Origin: Deltaproteobacteria bacterium
GTDB taxonomy: Bacteria; Desulfobacterota; Desulfobacteria; Desulfobacterales; SpSt-501
Direction: 5' to 3'
DNA: 64,000 nucleotides
Assembly (NCBI GenBank): GCA_016219005.1
Contig: JACRCN010000105.1
Location: 23,808-87,807, forward strand
Both the position numbers and the translations under genes were made by a program. Under the pieces are notes generated by a model that was not told the origin of the DNA, made no database searches, and saw nothing but the letters and a program-made list of their open reading frames with translations. Below, one piece after another: positions 18,126 to 26,844 of this stretch (positions are counted from its first letter, which is position 1; each line of letters opens with the position of its first letter).

Positions 18126-19424
18126 ATGGCAAAACCTGAAGAGAATGTCTGTTACGCGATCTCAAATCCCCGTGCGGCGCTGATATGGACGACGCTGGCG
18201 TTCTTCGCCGGTTTCGGCGGTGTATCCGCTTTCGGGCCCATCGTCCCCAAGCTGAAACAGGCCATGGACGTGGACCCCTTCCTGATGGGCATCCTGGCGG
18301 CCTCTCCCGCCCTGACCGGCTCCCTCCTGCGCATCCCGTTCGGGGCCATGGTCGACCGCATGGGCGGCAAAAAACCCATCCTGATCCTGCTGCTTCTGGC
18401 CGCCGCCGGCGTCGCCGGCATCATGCTCATGTTCAGCCTGTCGCCAACGCCCCGGGCTTCCGACTACCCGTTTTTTCTGATCTTCGGCATTCTCTGCGGA
18501 TGCGGCATCGCCGTGTTCTCGGTCGGAGTTCCGGCCGTCTCCTACTGGTACCCGCAGCGCAAGCAGGGCACGGCTCTCGCAGTCTACGGTGGAATGGGGA
18601 ACCTAGCGCCCGGGGTATTCGCCCTGCTGCTGCCCTACCTGGTGGTGAACATCGGGTTTACCTGGTCTTACGTGCTGTGGCTGGCCGCGCTGCTGGCGAT
18701 GACCTTCCTGGTCTTCGCCGGCATGAAGGACGCACCCTATTTCCAATACAAGGAAATGGGCATGGACATCGACCCCGATGCGCTGCTTTTGGCCTGCGGC
18801 GAGGAACTGGTGCCGACGGGCAAGGTCATGGACTCTATCCGCAAGGCCGGCGCCGATTGGCGCACCTGGGTTCTGACCTATTTCTATTTTATTACTTTCG
18901 GCGGCTTCATCGCCCTCACCGTGTGGTTTCCCACATTTTGGACCGGATTGTTCAAAATCGGTATGGTGCAGGCCGGCCTGTTCACGGCCGCCTTCTCCCT
19001 TTCGGCGAGCCTTCTGCGGGTTGCCGGCGGCATCGCCTCGGACAAACTGGGCGGCCTGCTGGTGGCCCAATTTTCATTCGTAATGGTGGCGGCCGGCTCG
19101 CTGGTGCTGGTTTTCGGAGGGCGGTCGATCGCCGCCGCTTTCGCGGGGCAGATGCTGCTGGCGCTGGGCATGGGGGTCGCCAATGCGGCGGTGTTCAAGC
19201 TGGTGCCCAAATTCACCCCCAAGGCCGTGGGCGGGGCCGCCGGGATCATCGGCGGGCTGGGGGCCTTCGGCGGATTCCTCCTGCCGCCGGCCCTGGGGCT
19301 GTTCGTCCGGATGAACGGGGAAACCGGTTATGCCAATGGGTTCTATATGTTCCTAGGGTTGGCGGTCTCGGCGCTAATACTTTTCACGGTCCTCAAGCGT
19401 TCGACCGCATCGGTACTTCCATAG
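18126..19424 (+). CDS. narK: Nitrate/nitrite transporter NarK (MFS)
   Basis: NarK-family MFS proteins import nitrate and export nitrite. The 432-residue protein has about twelve hydrophobic helices. The N-terminal FFAGFGGVSAFGPIVPKL, the RIPFGAMVDRMGGKKP loop after helix 2 and the GNLAPGVFALLLP segment match the nitrate/nitrite porter family. NAAVFKLVPKF and GAAGIIGGLGAFGGFLLPP are the second nitrate signature. The ribosome site GGAGA is 7 bases before the ATG. It follows narGHJI in the same direction but across the inverted repeat, so it may be on the same transcript or have its own promoter. Confidence 0.93.
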   Translation: MAKPEENVCYAISNPRAALIWTTLAFFAGFGGVSAFGPIVPKLKQAMDVDPFLMGILAASPALTGSLLRIPFGAMVDRMGGKKPILILLLLAAAGVAGIMLMFSLSPTPRASDYPFFLIFGILCGCGIAVFSVGVPAVSYWYPQRKQGTALAVYGGMGNLAPGVFALLLPYLVVNIGFTWSYVLWLAALLAMTFLVFAGMKDAPYFQYKEMGMDIDPDALLLACGEELVPTGKVMDSIRKAGADWRTWVLTYFYFITFGGFIALTVWFPTFWTGLFKIGMVQAGLFTAAFSLSASLLRVAGGIASDKLGGLLVAQFSFVMVAAGSLVLVFGGRSIAAAFAGQMLLALGMGVANAAVFKLVPKFTPKAVGGAAGIIGGLGAFGGFLLPPALGLFVRMNGETGYANGFYMFLGLAVSALILFTVLKRSTASVLP

Positions 19425-19572
19425 ATGCGGCGTGTGGGAGAAACCCAACCCTTCGAAGGAAAGCATCGCCACTTGCCCGGGGGGCGGGGAAGCCTTCGAT
19501 CCGCGCGCGGGGGATTGCCCCGAAGGCTGTCTGCGCGGCGGCTATTTCACCCCGGACAGCGCCCGATTCGGG

Positions 19573-20052
19573 CTATCCAACCTCAAGCCGGTAGCGAAAA
19601 TCGCAAAAAGGGGCACCCTCCATGAGCGTCTGCGTGCGGGTCAATCGAATTCCCGGGTTGAAGCCCTCGATCAGCGCGAAATCCCTTGAGCAGGAAAGGA
19701 TCGGCCCCAGCCGGGGAATGCCCAGGTCACGGTACATCTCGGCATAGCGGCAGCGGGTGACGTTGAAGGCGAAAACGTTTTCCCCCTCCTCGACCACCTC
19801 GACCTCGAGCGCCTTGCCCCTGGTCCAGTGCACAAGAGACTCCCGGAATTTGGACAGCGACTCCCCGCCCTTAGCCAGCGCCAGTTCGGCCCCCTGCCGG
19901 CGGGCGATCTTGACGACGGCTTCCCGGATAACGCGCAGGACCTTATCCCGGCCGAACTCCGTTGCCAGTGCTTCCACAAGTGGCGCCACCAGGCGCGCCT
20001 CGACCTCCCGCCGGGTCAGCACCCCGATGGCTTCGTTCAAACGATCCGGCAT
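19573..20052 (-). CDS. L-2-amino-thiazoline-4-carboxylic acid hydrolase family protein
   Basis: A 159-residue protein whose C-terminal half ([46 protein letters not shown]) matches the ATC hydrolase-like family (PF14196). The named activity, ring opening of ATC to cysteine precursors in Pseudomonas, is known for few members. Most are of unknown function and occur singly in anaerobes. The N-terminal half is helical ([16 protein letters not shown]). Conserved Cys and His/Asp pairs of the family are present (two Cys in CSRDF and PFCDFRY). It is convergent with narK, 148 bases away, and has no obvious partner gene. The 19425-19572 gap shows no supported gene. Confidence 0.75.
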   Translation of the reverse strand: MPDRLNEAIGVLTRREVEARLVAPLVEALATEFGRDKVLRVIREAVVKIARRQGAELALAKGGESLSKFRESLVHWTRGKALEVEVVEEGENVFAFNVTRCRYAEMYRDLGIPRLGPILSCSRDFALIEGFNPGIRLTRTQTLMEGAPFCDFRYRLEVG

Positions 20053-20099
20053 ATTGTCACATTACCTTCCAACTGGTTGTGATTCCATTTGAATCAATC

Positions 20100-20948
20100 T
20101 CAAAGAAACGGCCCCCGCAGAAAACTGCGCCGGACCTCCTCGACCATTCTCACATCGACTCCGAAGGGGTTCTCAGGCAAAACCACTTCTGGAATCTGCC
20201 TTTCGGCGGCAAACGGGGTCTGTCCTGCCTTCAGGTTGTAGGCGGTCACCAGCAGGTGCTCCAGATTGATGGTGTCCTGGACGTTATATGCGAGCAGCGA
20301 TTCGAGCGCCTTCAGGTCCCCCTTGCGCTTGTATCGATCCCATAAATGCACTGCCAAAAAACCATCAACTCCATCGAGATCGCCTCGATCCATCCCGAGC
20401 TGCTTTTCGCAGCCTTTGAGACCGCCCTTGAAACCCATGCTTTTGAGGATGTAACGAAGGTCGATCTGGGCGTGGTTGAACCGCATTTTGAAGTATCTCT
20501 CCATAAACGGGACATCGAAACATTTGCCATTGTAGGTCACCAGAACGCGGTAATCCTGGATATCGTCTGCGAACTGATTTAGGTTCCGGCCCTGCACATA
20601 GGTGTTGATCGAGGCGCCATCATAGAGGGCAATCGTCGTTATGTCATCATAGTCCCGGTCAAGGCCCGTGGTTTCGATATCGACGAAAGCGGTTGAGGAC
20701 CTGAATTCCGGAAATATTCGCCAACTCTGACTCGCGGGGAGGCGCCTTCCAAAATATGCCGGGTTGTTTTCATCCAGGTTTTTGATCGAATCTTCAATGC
20801 CGGCGACTAAAAACCCGTTGAGTCTGGACGGCCGTCCGCCGATGGATCCCGGGGAAAGGCAGCTCCAGTCGGTGCAACCGGATCCCCAGAGCTTTTGTTC
20901 GGTCTTAACCCCGATGCCCTGGATATGAATGAATGTGTTGGTGAGCAT
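20100..20948 (-). CDS. RNase H-like DEDD exonuclease-domain protein (YprB type)
   Basis: A 282-residue protein with a DEDD-type 3'-5' exonuclease fold. FVDIETTGLD gives the first Asp and Glu, LVTYNGKCFDVPFMERYF the second Asp, and AYNVQDTINLEHL the last Asp of the motif. This matches the ribonuclease H-like YprB/PF13482 group, which occurs in many Desulfobacterota as a small stand-alone protein. Residues 1-90 hold IQGIGVKTEQKLWGSGCTDW, a helix-hairpin-helix-like segment that could bind DNA. I chose the start at 20948, although the ribosome site there is weak. The physiological substrate is unknown. Upstream, 20949-21140 holds no gene I can support. Confidence 0.8.
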   Translation of the reverse strand: MLTNTFIHIQGIGVKTEQKLWGSGCTDWSCLSPGSIGGRPSRLNGFLVAGIEDSIKNLDENNPAYFGRRLPASQSWRIFPEFRSSTAFVDIETTGLDRDYDDITTIALYDGASINTYVQGRNLNQFADDIQDYRVLVTYNGKCFDVPFMERYFKMRFNHAQIDLRYILKSMGFKGGLKGCEKQLGMDRGDLDGVDGFLAVHLWDRYKRKGDLKALESLLAYNVQDTINLEHLLVTAYNLKAGQTPFAAERQIPEVVLPENPFGVDVRMVEEVRRSFLRGPFL

Positions 20949-21140
20949 GTGACGTGGTCTCTCTATCCGTCCGTCGACCCTGGCGTTTGACCGAGCCGCT
21001 CGCCGCCGGACGGATTTCAGCTTGATCTTAAGCCATCGGGACCATATACTGCATGAGGCACTTGCTGCAAGGGGAGCGGCAGCCGGATCGCGACCCCGCC
21101 GAGTGCGAGCCCCTCAAAGGAGAGGGTAAGGAACCTGTCG

Positions 21141-21521
21141 ATGATGGACGCTTTTAAAATATGCCCGCACTGCGGCAAGGCATGGCCCAACCGGGACGTG
21201 TTCCTTGAAGACCCAGGCTTGGAGGTCATCGGCTACCAGGTCGATTTCGAGGCCATCGAGCGCGGCCTGTTTCTCTTCAACCACCATGACTGCAAGACCA
21301 CCCTGGCAATTCGGGCCGGGAGTTTCAAGGACTTTCACCTCGGCCCGTTCTTCAGCGAACGCCAAACCGGCTCGAAATCCTGCCCGGGATATTGTTTGAG
21401 ACGCCAGGCGCTGGAGCCGTGCCCGGCCGAGTGTGCATGCGCCTGGGTCCGGGACGTGCTTCAGACCATCCGGCAGAGACCCAAAGCCAGCCAGGCCCGC
21501 CAGGCCGCGACCCATCGATAG
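21141..21521 (+). CDS. Small cysteine-rich (zinc-ribbon-like) hypothetical protein
   Basis: A 126-residue protein beginning MMDAFKICPHCGKAWP, a CxxC knuckle. A second cysteine cluster follows (KSCPGYCLRRQALEPCPAECACAWV), so up to eight cysteines could bind zinc or a cluster. The middle (VIGYQVDFEAIERGLFLFNHHDCKTTLAI) has the look of a conserved single-domain protein. I recognise the pattern from anaerobic Desulfobacterota but know no function. AAGGA lies 8 bases before the first of two tandem ATG codons. The LysE gene begins 34 bases after its stop in the same direction, so co-transcription is possible. Confidence 0.7.
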   Translation: MMDAFKICPHCGKAWPNRDVFLEDPGLEVIGYQVDFEAIERGLFLFNHHDCKTTLAIRAGSFKDFHLGPFFSERQTGSKSCPGYCLRRQALEPCPAECACAWVRDVLQTIRQRPKASQARQAATHR

Positions 21522-21554
21522 AACCTATCGGCATCCGGGGTGAAGGACTCTCCA

Positions 21555-22190
21555 ATGGACCTGCAGGTTATCGACTATTTTGGCAAGGGCACCCTGCTCG
21601 GGCTGGCAGCCGGTTTCTCTCCGGGGCCGCTCACTGTCCTGGTGATCGGCGAAACCCTGCGGCACGGGCTGCGCTCGGGCCTCCAGGTGGCGATCGCACC
21701 GGTCCTGACGGACATCCCGATCATCCTGTTGGCCATGCTGATCCTGGAAAAGGCACTGAACTACCCGATGGTCTTCGGAGCCATTTCGCTGGCGGGCGGA
21801 GCCTTTCTCCTGTGGCTGGGATACATGAGCATGCGGACGCAAGGGATGGAAATACAGACGGGCGCCTTGGAGTCGCGCTCCATCCGCAAAGGCATCGCCA
21901 TCAATCTTCTCAACCCCAACCCCTATGTCTTCTGGATCAGCGTCGGCACGCCGACCATTTTGAGCGCGTTGGAAACATCCCCGCTCCACGCCGCCGCCTT
22001 CCTGGGGTCCTTTCTTATCTTCATCGTAGGCTCAAAAGCGCTGCTGGCCAGGATCGTGGACGGCTCGCGCACCTTTCTTAAAAGCGGCGCCTATCGCTGG
22101 ACCATGCGCCTCCTCGGCCTGCTGCTCATGGGTTACGCCGTGATGCTTTTTCAGGCCGGCTTGACGAGCATGGACCTGTTGTCGCACTAG
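21555..22190 (+). CDS. LysE/RhtB family amino-acid exporter
   Basis: A 211-residue membrane protein with six predicted helices. GTLLGLAAGFSPGPLTVLVI is the family N-terminal signature with the conserved GPxPG-like loop, and AINLLNPNPYVFWI is the second signature found in LysE/RhtB/CadD transporters. Members export amino acids or small solutes; the substrate here cannot be read from sequence. I set the start at the ATG at 21555, with GAAGGA 7 bases upstream. A GTG five codons earlier is in frame but sits on the ribosome site. It follows the cysteine-rich gene and is convergent with the phosphatase gene, 7 bases from that stop. Confidence 0.88.
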   Translation: MDLQVIDYFGKGTLLGLAAGFSPGPLTVLVIGETLRHGLRSGLQVAIAPVLTDIPIILLAMLILEKALNYPMVFGAISLAGGAFLLWLGYMSMRTQGMEIQTGALESRSIRKGIAINLLNPNPYVFWISVGTPTILSALETSPLHAAAFLGSFLIFIVGSKALLARIVDGSRTFLKSGAYRWTMRLLGLLLMGYAVMLFQAGLTSMDLLSH

Positions 22191-22197
22191 ACGGATT

Positions 22198-23331
22198 CTA
22201 AGCACTTGTCATTCCATCGCCCCCGCAATAAAACGCTTCAATAATGGTCAGATCGTCCGGGAGGCGGATGTCGTTGGAAAACTCCAAGAGTCTTACTTCC
22301 AGCGGCCGGAAGTCAAGCCGGGTTGCAGGATAATTCAACTCACGGAGAACACCCATAAATCCGTCAACGTTCAGCAGCGTGTTTTGGGCGTTATGAATCT
22401 CGAAGGCACCATCGCTGAAAAGGAGCATCGCGTCACCGGGCTTCAGTGCTATGTGTTGGTCCGTGTACGCAAGCTGCTGCATGAACCCGAGTGGCATGCC
22501 GGGAGCTGAAACCTTCTCGATAACCCCACTGGCGCGAGCAATGAGGACGGCCGGGCCGCCGGCTCCGGTGAGTCGCACCGCACCGGTGCAGGCATCAAGC
22601 ACCCCGCAAACCGCCGCCGCAAATGAAACGTCATCGCCGAAAATTCCGACCAGGTCGTTGTTGAGGGCGGCGGCGAATTCCGCCGGATGGCCGAGCAGCC
22701 CGGTGTGCCGGTCGCACAGCATGCTCAGCTGCATCGTGTACATGGCCGCCGCCATGCCGTGACCCTCCATATCGGCCAGGACAAACCCGTACCGGTCTGC
22801 GTCCAGCTGTCGGATCGCGTAGAAATCTCCGCCGACGACGTCGAAGGGCCTGTAAAGCGTCTTGAACTGCAGGCGCGGGTCATCCGGCAGGTGTTGCTCC
22901 AGGAGTCGGTTCTGGATTTTTCGGGCGCGCTTGAGCTCGATTAAGCCGGCCGACAAATCGCGGAACATCTCCACCCCGCCGACAATCTCACCCGCCGCAT
23001 TGCGAATGGGCGCGGTGATGACCTGCATGGGAATGCGGCGGTTGTCCTTGCCGCGCGCATAGACGATGACCGGGACCTGGGTGACGGCGCCGGTGATCAT
23101 CGCACGGTGCAGGGGGCAATATTCCTCTCCGCACAGCCGGCGACCGTCTTTGTCGACGTGGTTCAGAACGTCCTCCAGGCAGCGGCGGCCCATTACGTCT
23201 TCTGCCTGCCAGCCCGTGATCCGCTCGGCCGACTTGCTCCAGAATACGATCCGGCGCTCTCGGTCGCAGACGTAGACCCCGTCGCCCAGGCAGTCCAGGA
23301 TCATCTCGGGTGAAAACCGGAAATGCTGCAT
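22198..23331 (-). CDS. PAS domain-SpoIIE/RsbU-type serine phosphatase
   Basis: A 377-residue soluble signalling protein. Residues 1-130 form a PAS domain (ILDCLGDGVYVCDRERRIVFWSKSAERITGW), and residues 150-370 a PP2C-like SpoIIE domain. Metal-binding acidic residues are present in VGGDFY, LADMEGHG, LLFSDGAFE and DDLTII. Such enzymes dephosphorylate anti-anti-sigma factors in partner-switching pathways, or act in envelope stress signalling. No anti-sigma kinase or STAS protein is in the window, so the partner is unknown. A cysteine pair in the PAS region (RLCGEEYCPLH) could respond to redox or bind a metal, which is inference. It lies directly downstream of the DUF4105 gene. Confidence 0.9.
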   Translation of the reverse strand: MQHFRFSPEMILDCLGDGVYVCDRERRIVFWSKSAERITGWQAEDVMGRRCLEDVLNHVDKDGRRLCGEEYCPLHRAMITGAVTQVPVIVYARGKDNRRIPMQVITAPIRNAAGEIVGGVEMFRDLSAGLIELKRARKIQNRLLEQHLPDDPRLQFKTLYRPFDVVGGDFYAIRQLDADRYGFVLADMEGHGMAAAMYTMQLSMLCDRHTGLLGHPAEFAAALNNDLVGIFGDDVSFAAAVCGVLDACTGAVRLTGAGGPAVLIARASGVIEKVSAPGMPLGFMQQLAYTDQHIALKPGDAMLLFSDGAFEIHNAQNTLLNVDGFMGVLRELNYPATRLDFRPLEVRLLEFSNDIRLPDDLTIIEAFYCGGDGMTSA

Positions 23332-23345
23332 CGCCGTACCGTTTT

Positions 23346-24350
23346 TCAGTGTCCGGGCCGCGGCAGGCCCGCGCGGATCTTGCGTGAAAACTCCGGATCG
23401 TCGCCGAGGGCCACGGCTTTGGGGTTGATGTAGCTGAGTTTTCGGAGTTCCGCGAAGGGGATGCGCGTGTCGAGCGACCCGAGGTCGTACGCATACTGCG
23501 GGGCGTAGCCGGAGAGCAGCACCTTCCAGTTGTAGCGCGCCCGGCCGCCGTAGTCGCGAATGAGCCGCACCACGTCAATGGTGCAGTTCGAGGTGAGCGT
23601 GTTGTACCATTCGGGTTTTGCCTTCATGGAGTTGATCTGACGGACATACTCCATGAAGAACTTCCGGGAGTTCTCAGGCGTCATGCGGGCTCGATAGAGG
23701 TAGACGTCCTCCGGAGGCCTGCGGTAGTCGGTGCGCACCCGGATCAGGTCGCGCTCGTCGCCGACGATGAAGATCTGTTCGTACTGTTTAAAGAACCCCT
23801 TGAGGGTCGAGTATTCCTCCCCCTGTTCCTTGCGTGTTTCGATCGAGAAGGTCACGAAGTCCTTCTCCTGAAACCCGAAACTGACCATGACGTGGGCGAT
23901 CGCATCCCCCATCCAGTAGACCGCGATCAGATCGACCGAGTCCAGCCGGCCGAGGTCGAAGGTCTTGTCGTAATAGCGCAGGTCGAAGTCCGCCTCGGTG
24001 CGGTAGTTCAGGTTGCGGATGTTATAGATCGTGACTTGCTCGCCCTTAACCGTGGCGTAGGGCAGGACGGCCACGTCCGTCTGCCAGTTGCGGTCGTTTG
24101 AAGCCGGGATGCTCAACCACCAGGCCACGATGCCGGCAAAGACCACGAGAAACCCGGCGAGCGTCCGCAGCCGCCCGGGAAGAAAGACGAACGCGAGAAG
24201 GGTCGCCAGCACAAACAGGCCAGCCAGGCCGGCGCGCACATAGCCCCCCGCAAGGTCCGAATACAAGATCGCCAACGCCCCCCAGGCCGTCATGAGGATG
24301 ACGGCGGCAGCGCAGATGAATACCCCGGCGCACTTTAAAACACTCACCAT
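23346..24350 (-). CDS. DUF4105 (Lnb N-terminal periplasmic domain) membrane protein
   Basis: A 334-residue protein with three N-terminal hydrophobic helices (about residues 5-90) and a C-terminal DUF4105 domain. The domain is recognised by HVMVSFGF, FSIETRKEQGEEYS and the Cys-containing NCTIDVVRLIRDYG. DUF4105 is related to papain-like/NlpC folds and to the N-terminal domain of lacto-N-biosidase. Bacterial members sit in the periplasm, anchored in the inner membrane, and their function is unsettled. The candidate catalytic pair is His in AHVMVSF and Cys in SNCTID. It is the last gene of the leftward set with mlaA and the secreted hydrolase, suggesting an envelope lipid or cell-wall role. Confidence 0.85.
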   Translation of the reverse strand: MVSVLKCAGVFICAAAVILMTAWGALAILYSDLAGGYVRAGLAGLFVLATLLAFVFLPGRLRTLAGFLVVFAGIVAWWLSIPASNDRNWQTDVAVLPYATVKGEQVTIYNIRNLNYRTEADFDLRYYDKTFDLGRLDSVDLIAVYWMGDAIAHVMVSFGFQEKDFVTFSIETRKEQGEEYSTLKGFFKQYEQIFIVGDERDLIRVRTDYRRPPEDVYLYRARMTPENSRKFFMEYVRQINSMKAKPEWYNTLTSNCTIDVVRLIRDYGGRARYNWKVLLSGYAPQYAYDLGSLDTRIPFAELRKLSYINPKAVALGDDPEFSRKIRAGLPRPGH

Positions 24351-24458
24351 CGTTTGCTTCCTCAGTCCTTGAGATTCTCAACGAGGATCCGGCGCACTTC
24401 CTCTATGGCCAGCGGCGATTCCTGCGCCGAGTGGCCGGAGTGGACGATGAGCCCGGTT

Positions 24459-25232
24459 TCAATTTTCGATCTGGAACTGCCGTTTTATCAGGAACAGCTT
24501 CCGGATGAGGTCGTATTCAAACGCGGACCCGGTCTTGTAATAACGGAACGGTTCGTTGGAGCGCTTGTCGATCGCGTAAATCGCCGTGAGGCTGTAATTC
24601 AGGATATCATCCTCCGGGCTACCCAGGCCTGTCAGGTCGATCAATTCCCCGACCATCATGCTGTAAACGACCGAGTCCACCACCAGGCCGGTGGTGTCCC
24701 GCAGGTCGGACGGGCCCAGGATGGGCAGCACCAGGTAGGGGCCGGGCCCCAGGCCGTAGAACCCGAGCGTCTGCCCGAAGTCCTCGTCCTCGCGCGTGAT
24801 ACCGTCGTTGATGGTGGCCACGTCGATGAGTCCGCCCAGGCCGACCGTGGTATTGATGGCGACCCGGCCGAACGTGTTGACGGCTTTTACAAATTTGAAC
24901 TGCAACAGCGAGTTCGTCAGATTGGTGACTTCGGTGAGGTTGTTGAAGAAATTGGTGATCCCCTTCTGCACGAGGACCGGCAGCACGAACTCGTAGGCCT
25001 GGACCACCGGCAGGAAGACGAAATTGTCGAAGATGGCGTTGAAGATGTAGATCCGGCGGTTCATCGGCTCCCAAGGATCGTAGGCGTCTATGGCGTAGGT
25101 GACGTCCGGTTTGACGTATTTGCTGACGGGGTACTTGGCGGGTATTTCCGGTTCCTTGCGTACCGGCGCCGTCCCGCAGCCGGCCAGAAAAATGAACGCC
25201 GTGAGCAGCATGAGGCATAGAGCGCGTTTCAT
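24459..25232 (-). CDS. mlaA: MlaA (VacJ) outer-membrane phospholipid lipoprotein
   Basis: MlaA sits in the outer membrane and removes misplaced phospholipids from the outer leaflet, passing them to MlaC. The 257-residue protein has a lipoprotein signal with FLAGC (Cys19). The MlaA core follows: YDPWEPMNRRIYIFN, TNLTNSLLQ, RVAINTTVGLGGLIDVA and LGFYGLGPGPYLVLPILGPS. The other mla genes (mlaFEDCB) are not in the window. It lies between a secreted alpha/beta hydrolase and a DUF4105 protein, with 14 bases to the first and about 110 to the second, so an operon is likely. Confidence 0.94.
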   Translation of the reverse strand: MKRALCLMLLTAFIFLAGCGTAPVRKEPEIPAKYPVSKYVKPDVTYAIDAYDPWEPMNRRIYIFNAIFDNFVFLPVVQAYEFVLPVLVQKGITNFFNNLTEVTNLTNSLLQFKFVKAVNTFGRVAINTTVGLGGLIDVATINDGITREDEDFGQTLGFYGLGPGPYLVLPILGPSDLRDTTGLVVDSVVYSMMVGELIDLTGLGSPEDDILNYSLTAIYAIDKRSNEPFRYYKTGSAFEYDLIRKLFLIKRQFQIEN

Positions 25233-25246
25233 AGGAGTGAGTCCTT

Positions 25247-26539
25247 TCAGTTCTTGAAAAAATTGATCAGGTGAGCGACATTGTCCTTGAACGTCATGTT
25301 GCCGCAGTGGCCGCCGCGCGGGTATATCTTCGCGCGGGCGCCGAACACGTCCTTTAAAAACGACAGGTCTTCCGGCGTCAGAATCAGGTCATCCTCATTG
25401 TCCATCAGGATGATCTTGGGGGTGTTCCGCAGGTACGGCTCTATGCTGCGCAGGCTCGTGCCTTCGATCAACGCTTCCTTGGTGAGACCCGGGTTCCTGG
25501 ACTGGGAATAGGGGTAGAGAAAATCGTTGAAGTAGTCGATGAAGCTGATGCGGTTGGCCACCTTGAAATAATCGGTCAGCGAATCCGCGCTTCCCAGCAC
25601 ACGGTTTTTCGGAACGATCAGCCCGTAGTTCGCCATCACGTCCGCCGTGAAAATCATGGTGCTCGACGCCAGCCGGAACACGGTCCCGATCATGCCGGCC
25701 ATGTTTTCCTTCCGGGGCGTCTGGCCTTTTTTATGGAGAACCCGGTAGGCATCGTAGAGGAAGTCGTGGTCGAGCTGAGGGTGTTTCATCATCCGGTAGA
25801 TTTCGCCGAACTTGGCAATCCGCTCGTCGAACCAGCGGTCGAATACCTCCGGGCTGTAACCGTTGGGCATGATCTCGAGCAGCATGTCGTCCAGGATCTT
25901 GGCCGAGGTGTACAGGCTGACCGCTGGGTTGATCATGCATACCTTTTTGAAATTGAAAACGCGTTTTTCTTCGTCCAGCTTGGAGACGAACGCCGACTGG
26001 GACCCCCCCAGGCTGTAGCCGGTCAGGTAGAATTCCGAAACCTTGATCCGGTTTTTGACCTGCTGCCAGGCAAGGTTCATCACCCGGTACAGGTCCTGCG
26101 AGTCCTCGACGATGTTGCCCGGCACGCAGGTCGCGGATGCCATGGTAATGAAATTCATCTGGGTGGGTGAGGAGAGGCAGATGACGTGAAAACCGGCCCC
26201 CCAGAAGGCCTTCTGCAGGAAGATCATGCTGGAGGAGTAAAAGCTGCTGCCGGTTCCGGCAATGACGAAAATCAGCGGTGCCTCCTGCTTCTGATAGCTC
26301 AGGGTGTACAGGAACTCCCGCTGATACCAGAACACGTCGGGGGTGGGCCGGTCAGGAAAAACCTTCAAGCCTAGGAGCTCATAGTCGATCTTTTCGGGCA
26401 CCTTCCACTCGAGCACGTCGGGGGTCCCGACGATGGTCGCCGCGTAGGGATCGTCCACTTTGTAGTCATAGGCTGCCGCCTGGGTCCCGCTGAACCCCAC
26501 GATCACGGCAAAGATCAAAACCAACACATGTCTCTTCAC
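25247..26539 (-). CDS. Secreted alpha/beta-hydrolase (serine esterase/lipase-like)
   Basis: A 430-residue protein starting with a signal peptide (VKRHVLVLIFAVIVGFSGTQAAA). The nucleophile elbow is GYSLGGS with Ser176, an upstream oxyanion segment reads FVIAGTGSS, and later DNEDDLILTPEDL and RGGHCGN supply the Asp and His of a triad. The GTG start at 26539 is preceded by AAAGGAGG. The open frame extends 25 codons further, but the ribosome site and signal peptide fix this start. It belongs to the alpha/beta-hydrolase superfamily; the substrate is not evident. Being first in a set with mlaA and DUF4105, a lipid ester is a reasonable guess. Confidence 0.82.
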   Translation of the reverse strand: MKRHVLVLIFAVIVGFSGTQAAAYDYKVDDPYAATIVGTPDVLEWKVPEKIDYELLGLKVFPDRPTPDVFWYQREFLYTLSYQKQEAPLIFVIAGTGSSFYSSSMIFLQKAFWGAGFHVICLSSPTQMNFITMASATCVPGNIVEDSQDLYRVMNLAWQQVKNRIKVSEFYLTGYSLGGSQSAFVSKLDEEKRVFNFKKVCMINPAVSLYTSAKILDDMLLEIMPNGYSPEVFDRWFDERIAKFGEIYRMMKHPQLDHDFLYDAYRVLHKKGQTPRKENMAGMIGTVFRLASSTMIFTADVMANYGLIVPKNRVLGSADSLTDYFKVANRISFIDYFNDFLYPYSQSRNPGLTKEALIEGTSLRSIEPYLRNTPKIILMDNEDDLILTPEDLSFLKDVFGARAKIYPRGGHCGNMTFKDNVAHLINFFKN

Positions 26540-26781
26540 GCTGCCTCCTTTCAGATTCTCTGCGGATGCGACTGCTAAAATGGTTTTGCGGATATCAGGT
26601 GACCTCACAGCCATTCGCCAATGAATTCAAGACGGTAAAGACGGGTAAGAGTACTGCGGTGTAGCACAGGCAGCCAGCGCTGAGCAAGCGTTGTTTTTCA
26701 TTGACCTGTCCTTCCCAGGGTGTTGAAAACAAGCATCGGACCGTCAGCCAAGGCACGCGGGGATTTGAAAAGCGCAGCATA

Positions 26782-26825
26782 AACAAGAAACCCCGCAGGC
26801 TGCATGCCGTGCGGGGTTTCTTGTT
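26782..26825. terminator. Strong intrinsic terminator downstream of rpsA
   Basis: A perfect 16-base stem (AACAAGAAACCCCGCA with its complement TGCGGGGTTTCTTGTT) encloses a 12-base loop. T-rich sequence follows on both strands. It lies 20 bases beyond the rpsA stop and should end the leftward rpsA transcript. On the plus strand nothing obvious needs terminating. Confidence 0.9.
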
Positions 26826-26844
26826 CTTTAGAACGTGAACCGGA

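Noticed and set aside
19432..19689. Cysteine-containing small frame after narK (CPGGGEAFDPRAGDCPEGC)
   Set aside because: It looks like a metal-binding peptide at first, but it lacks a ribosome site, runs into the antisense of the ATC hydrolase-like gene, and has no conserved layout that I know.
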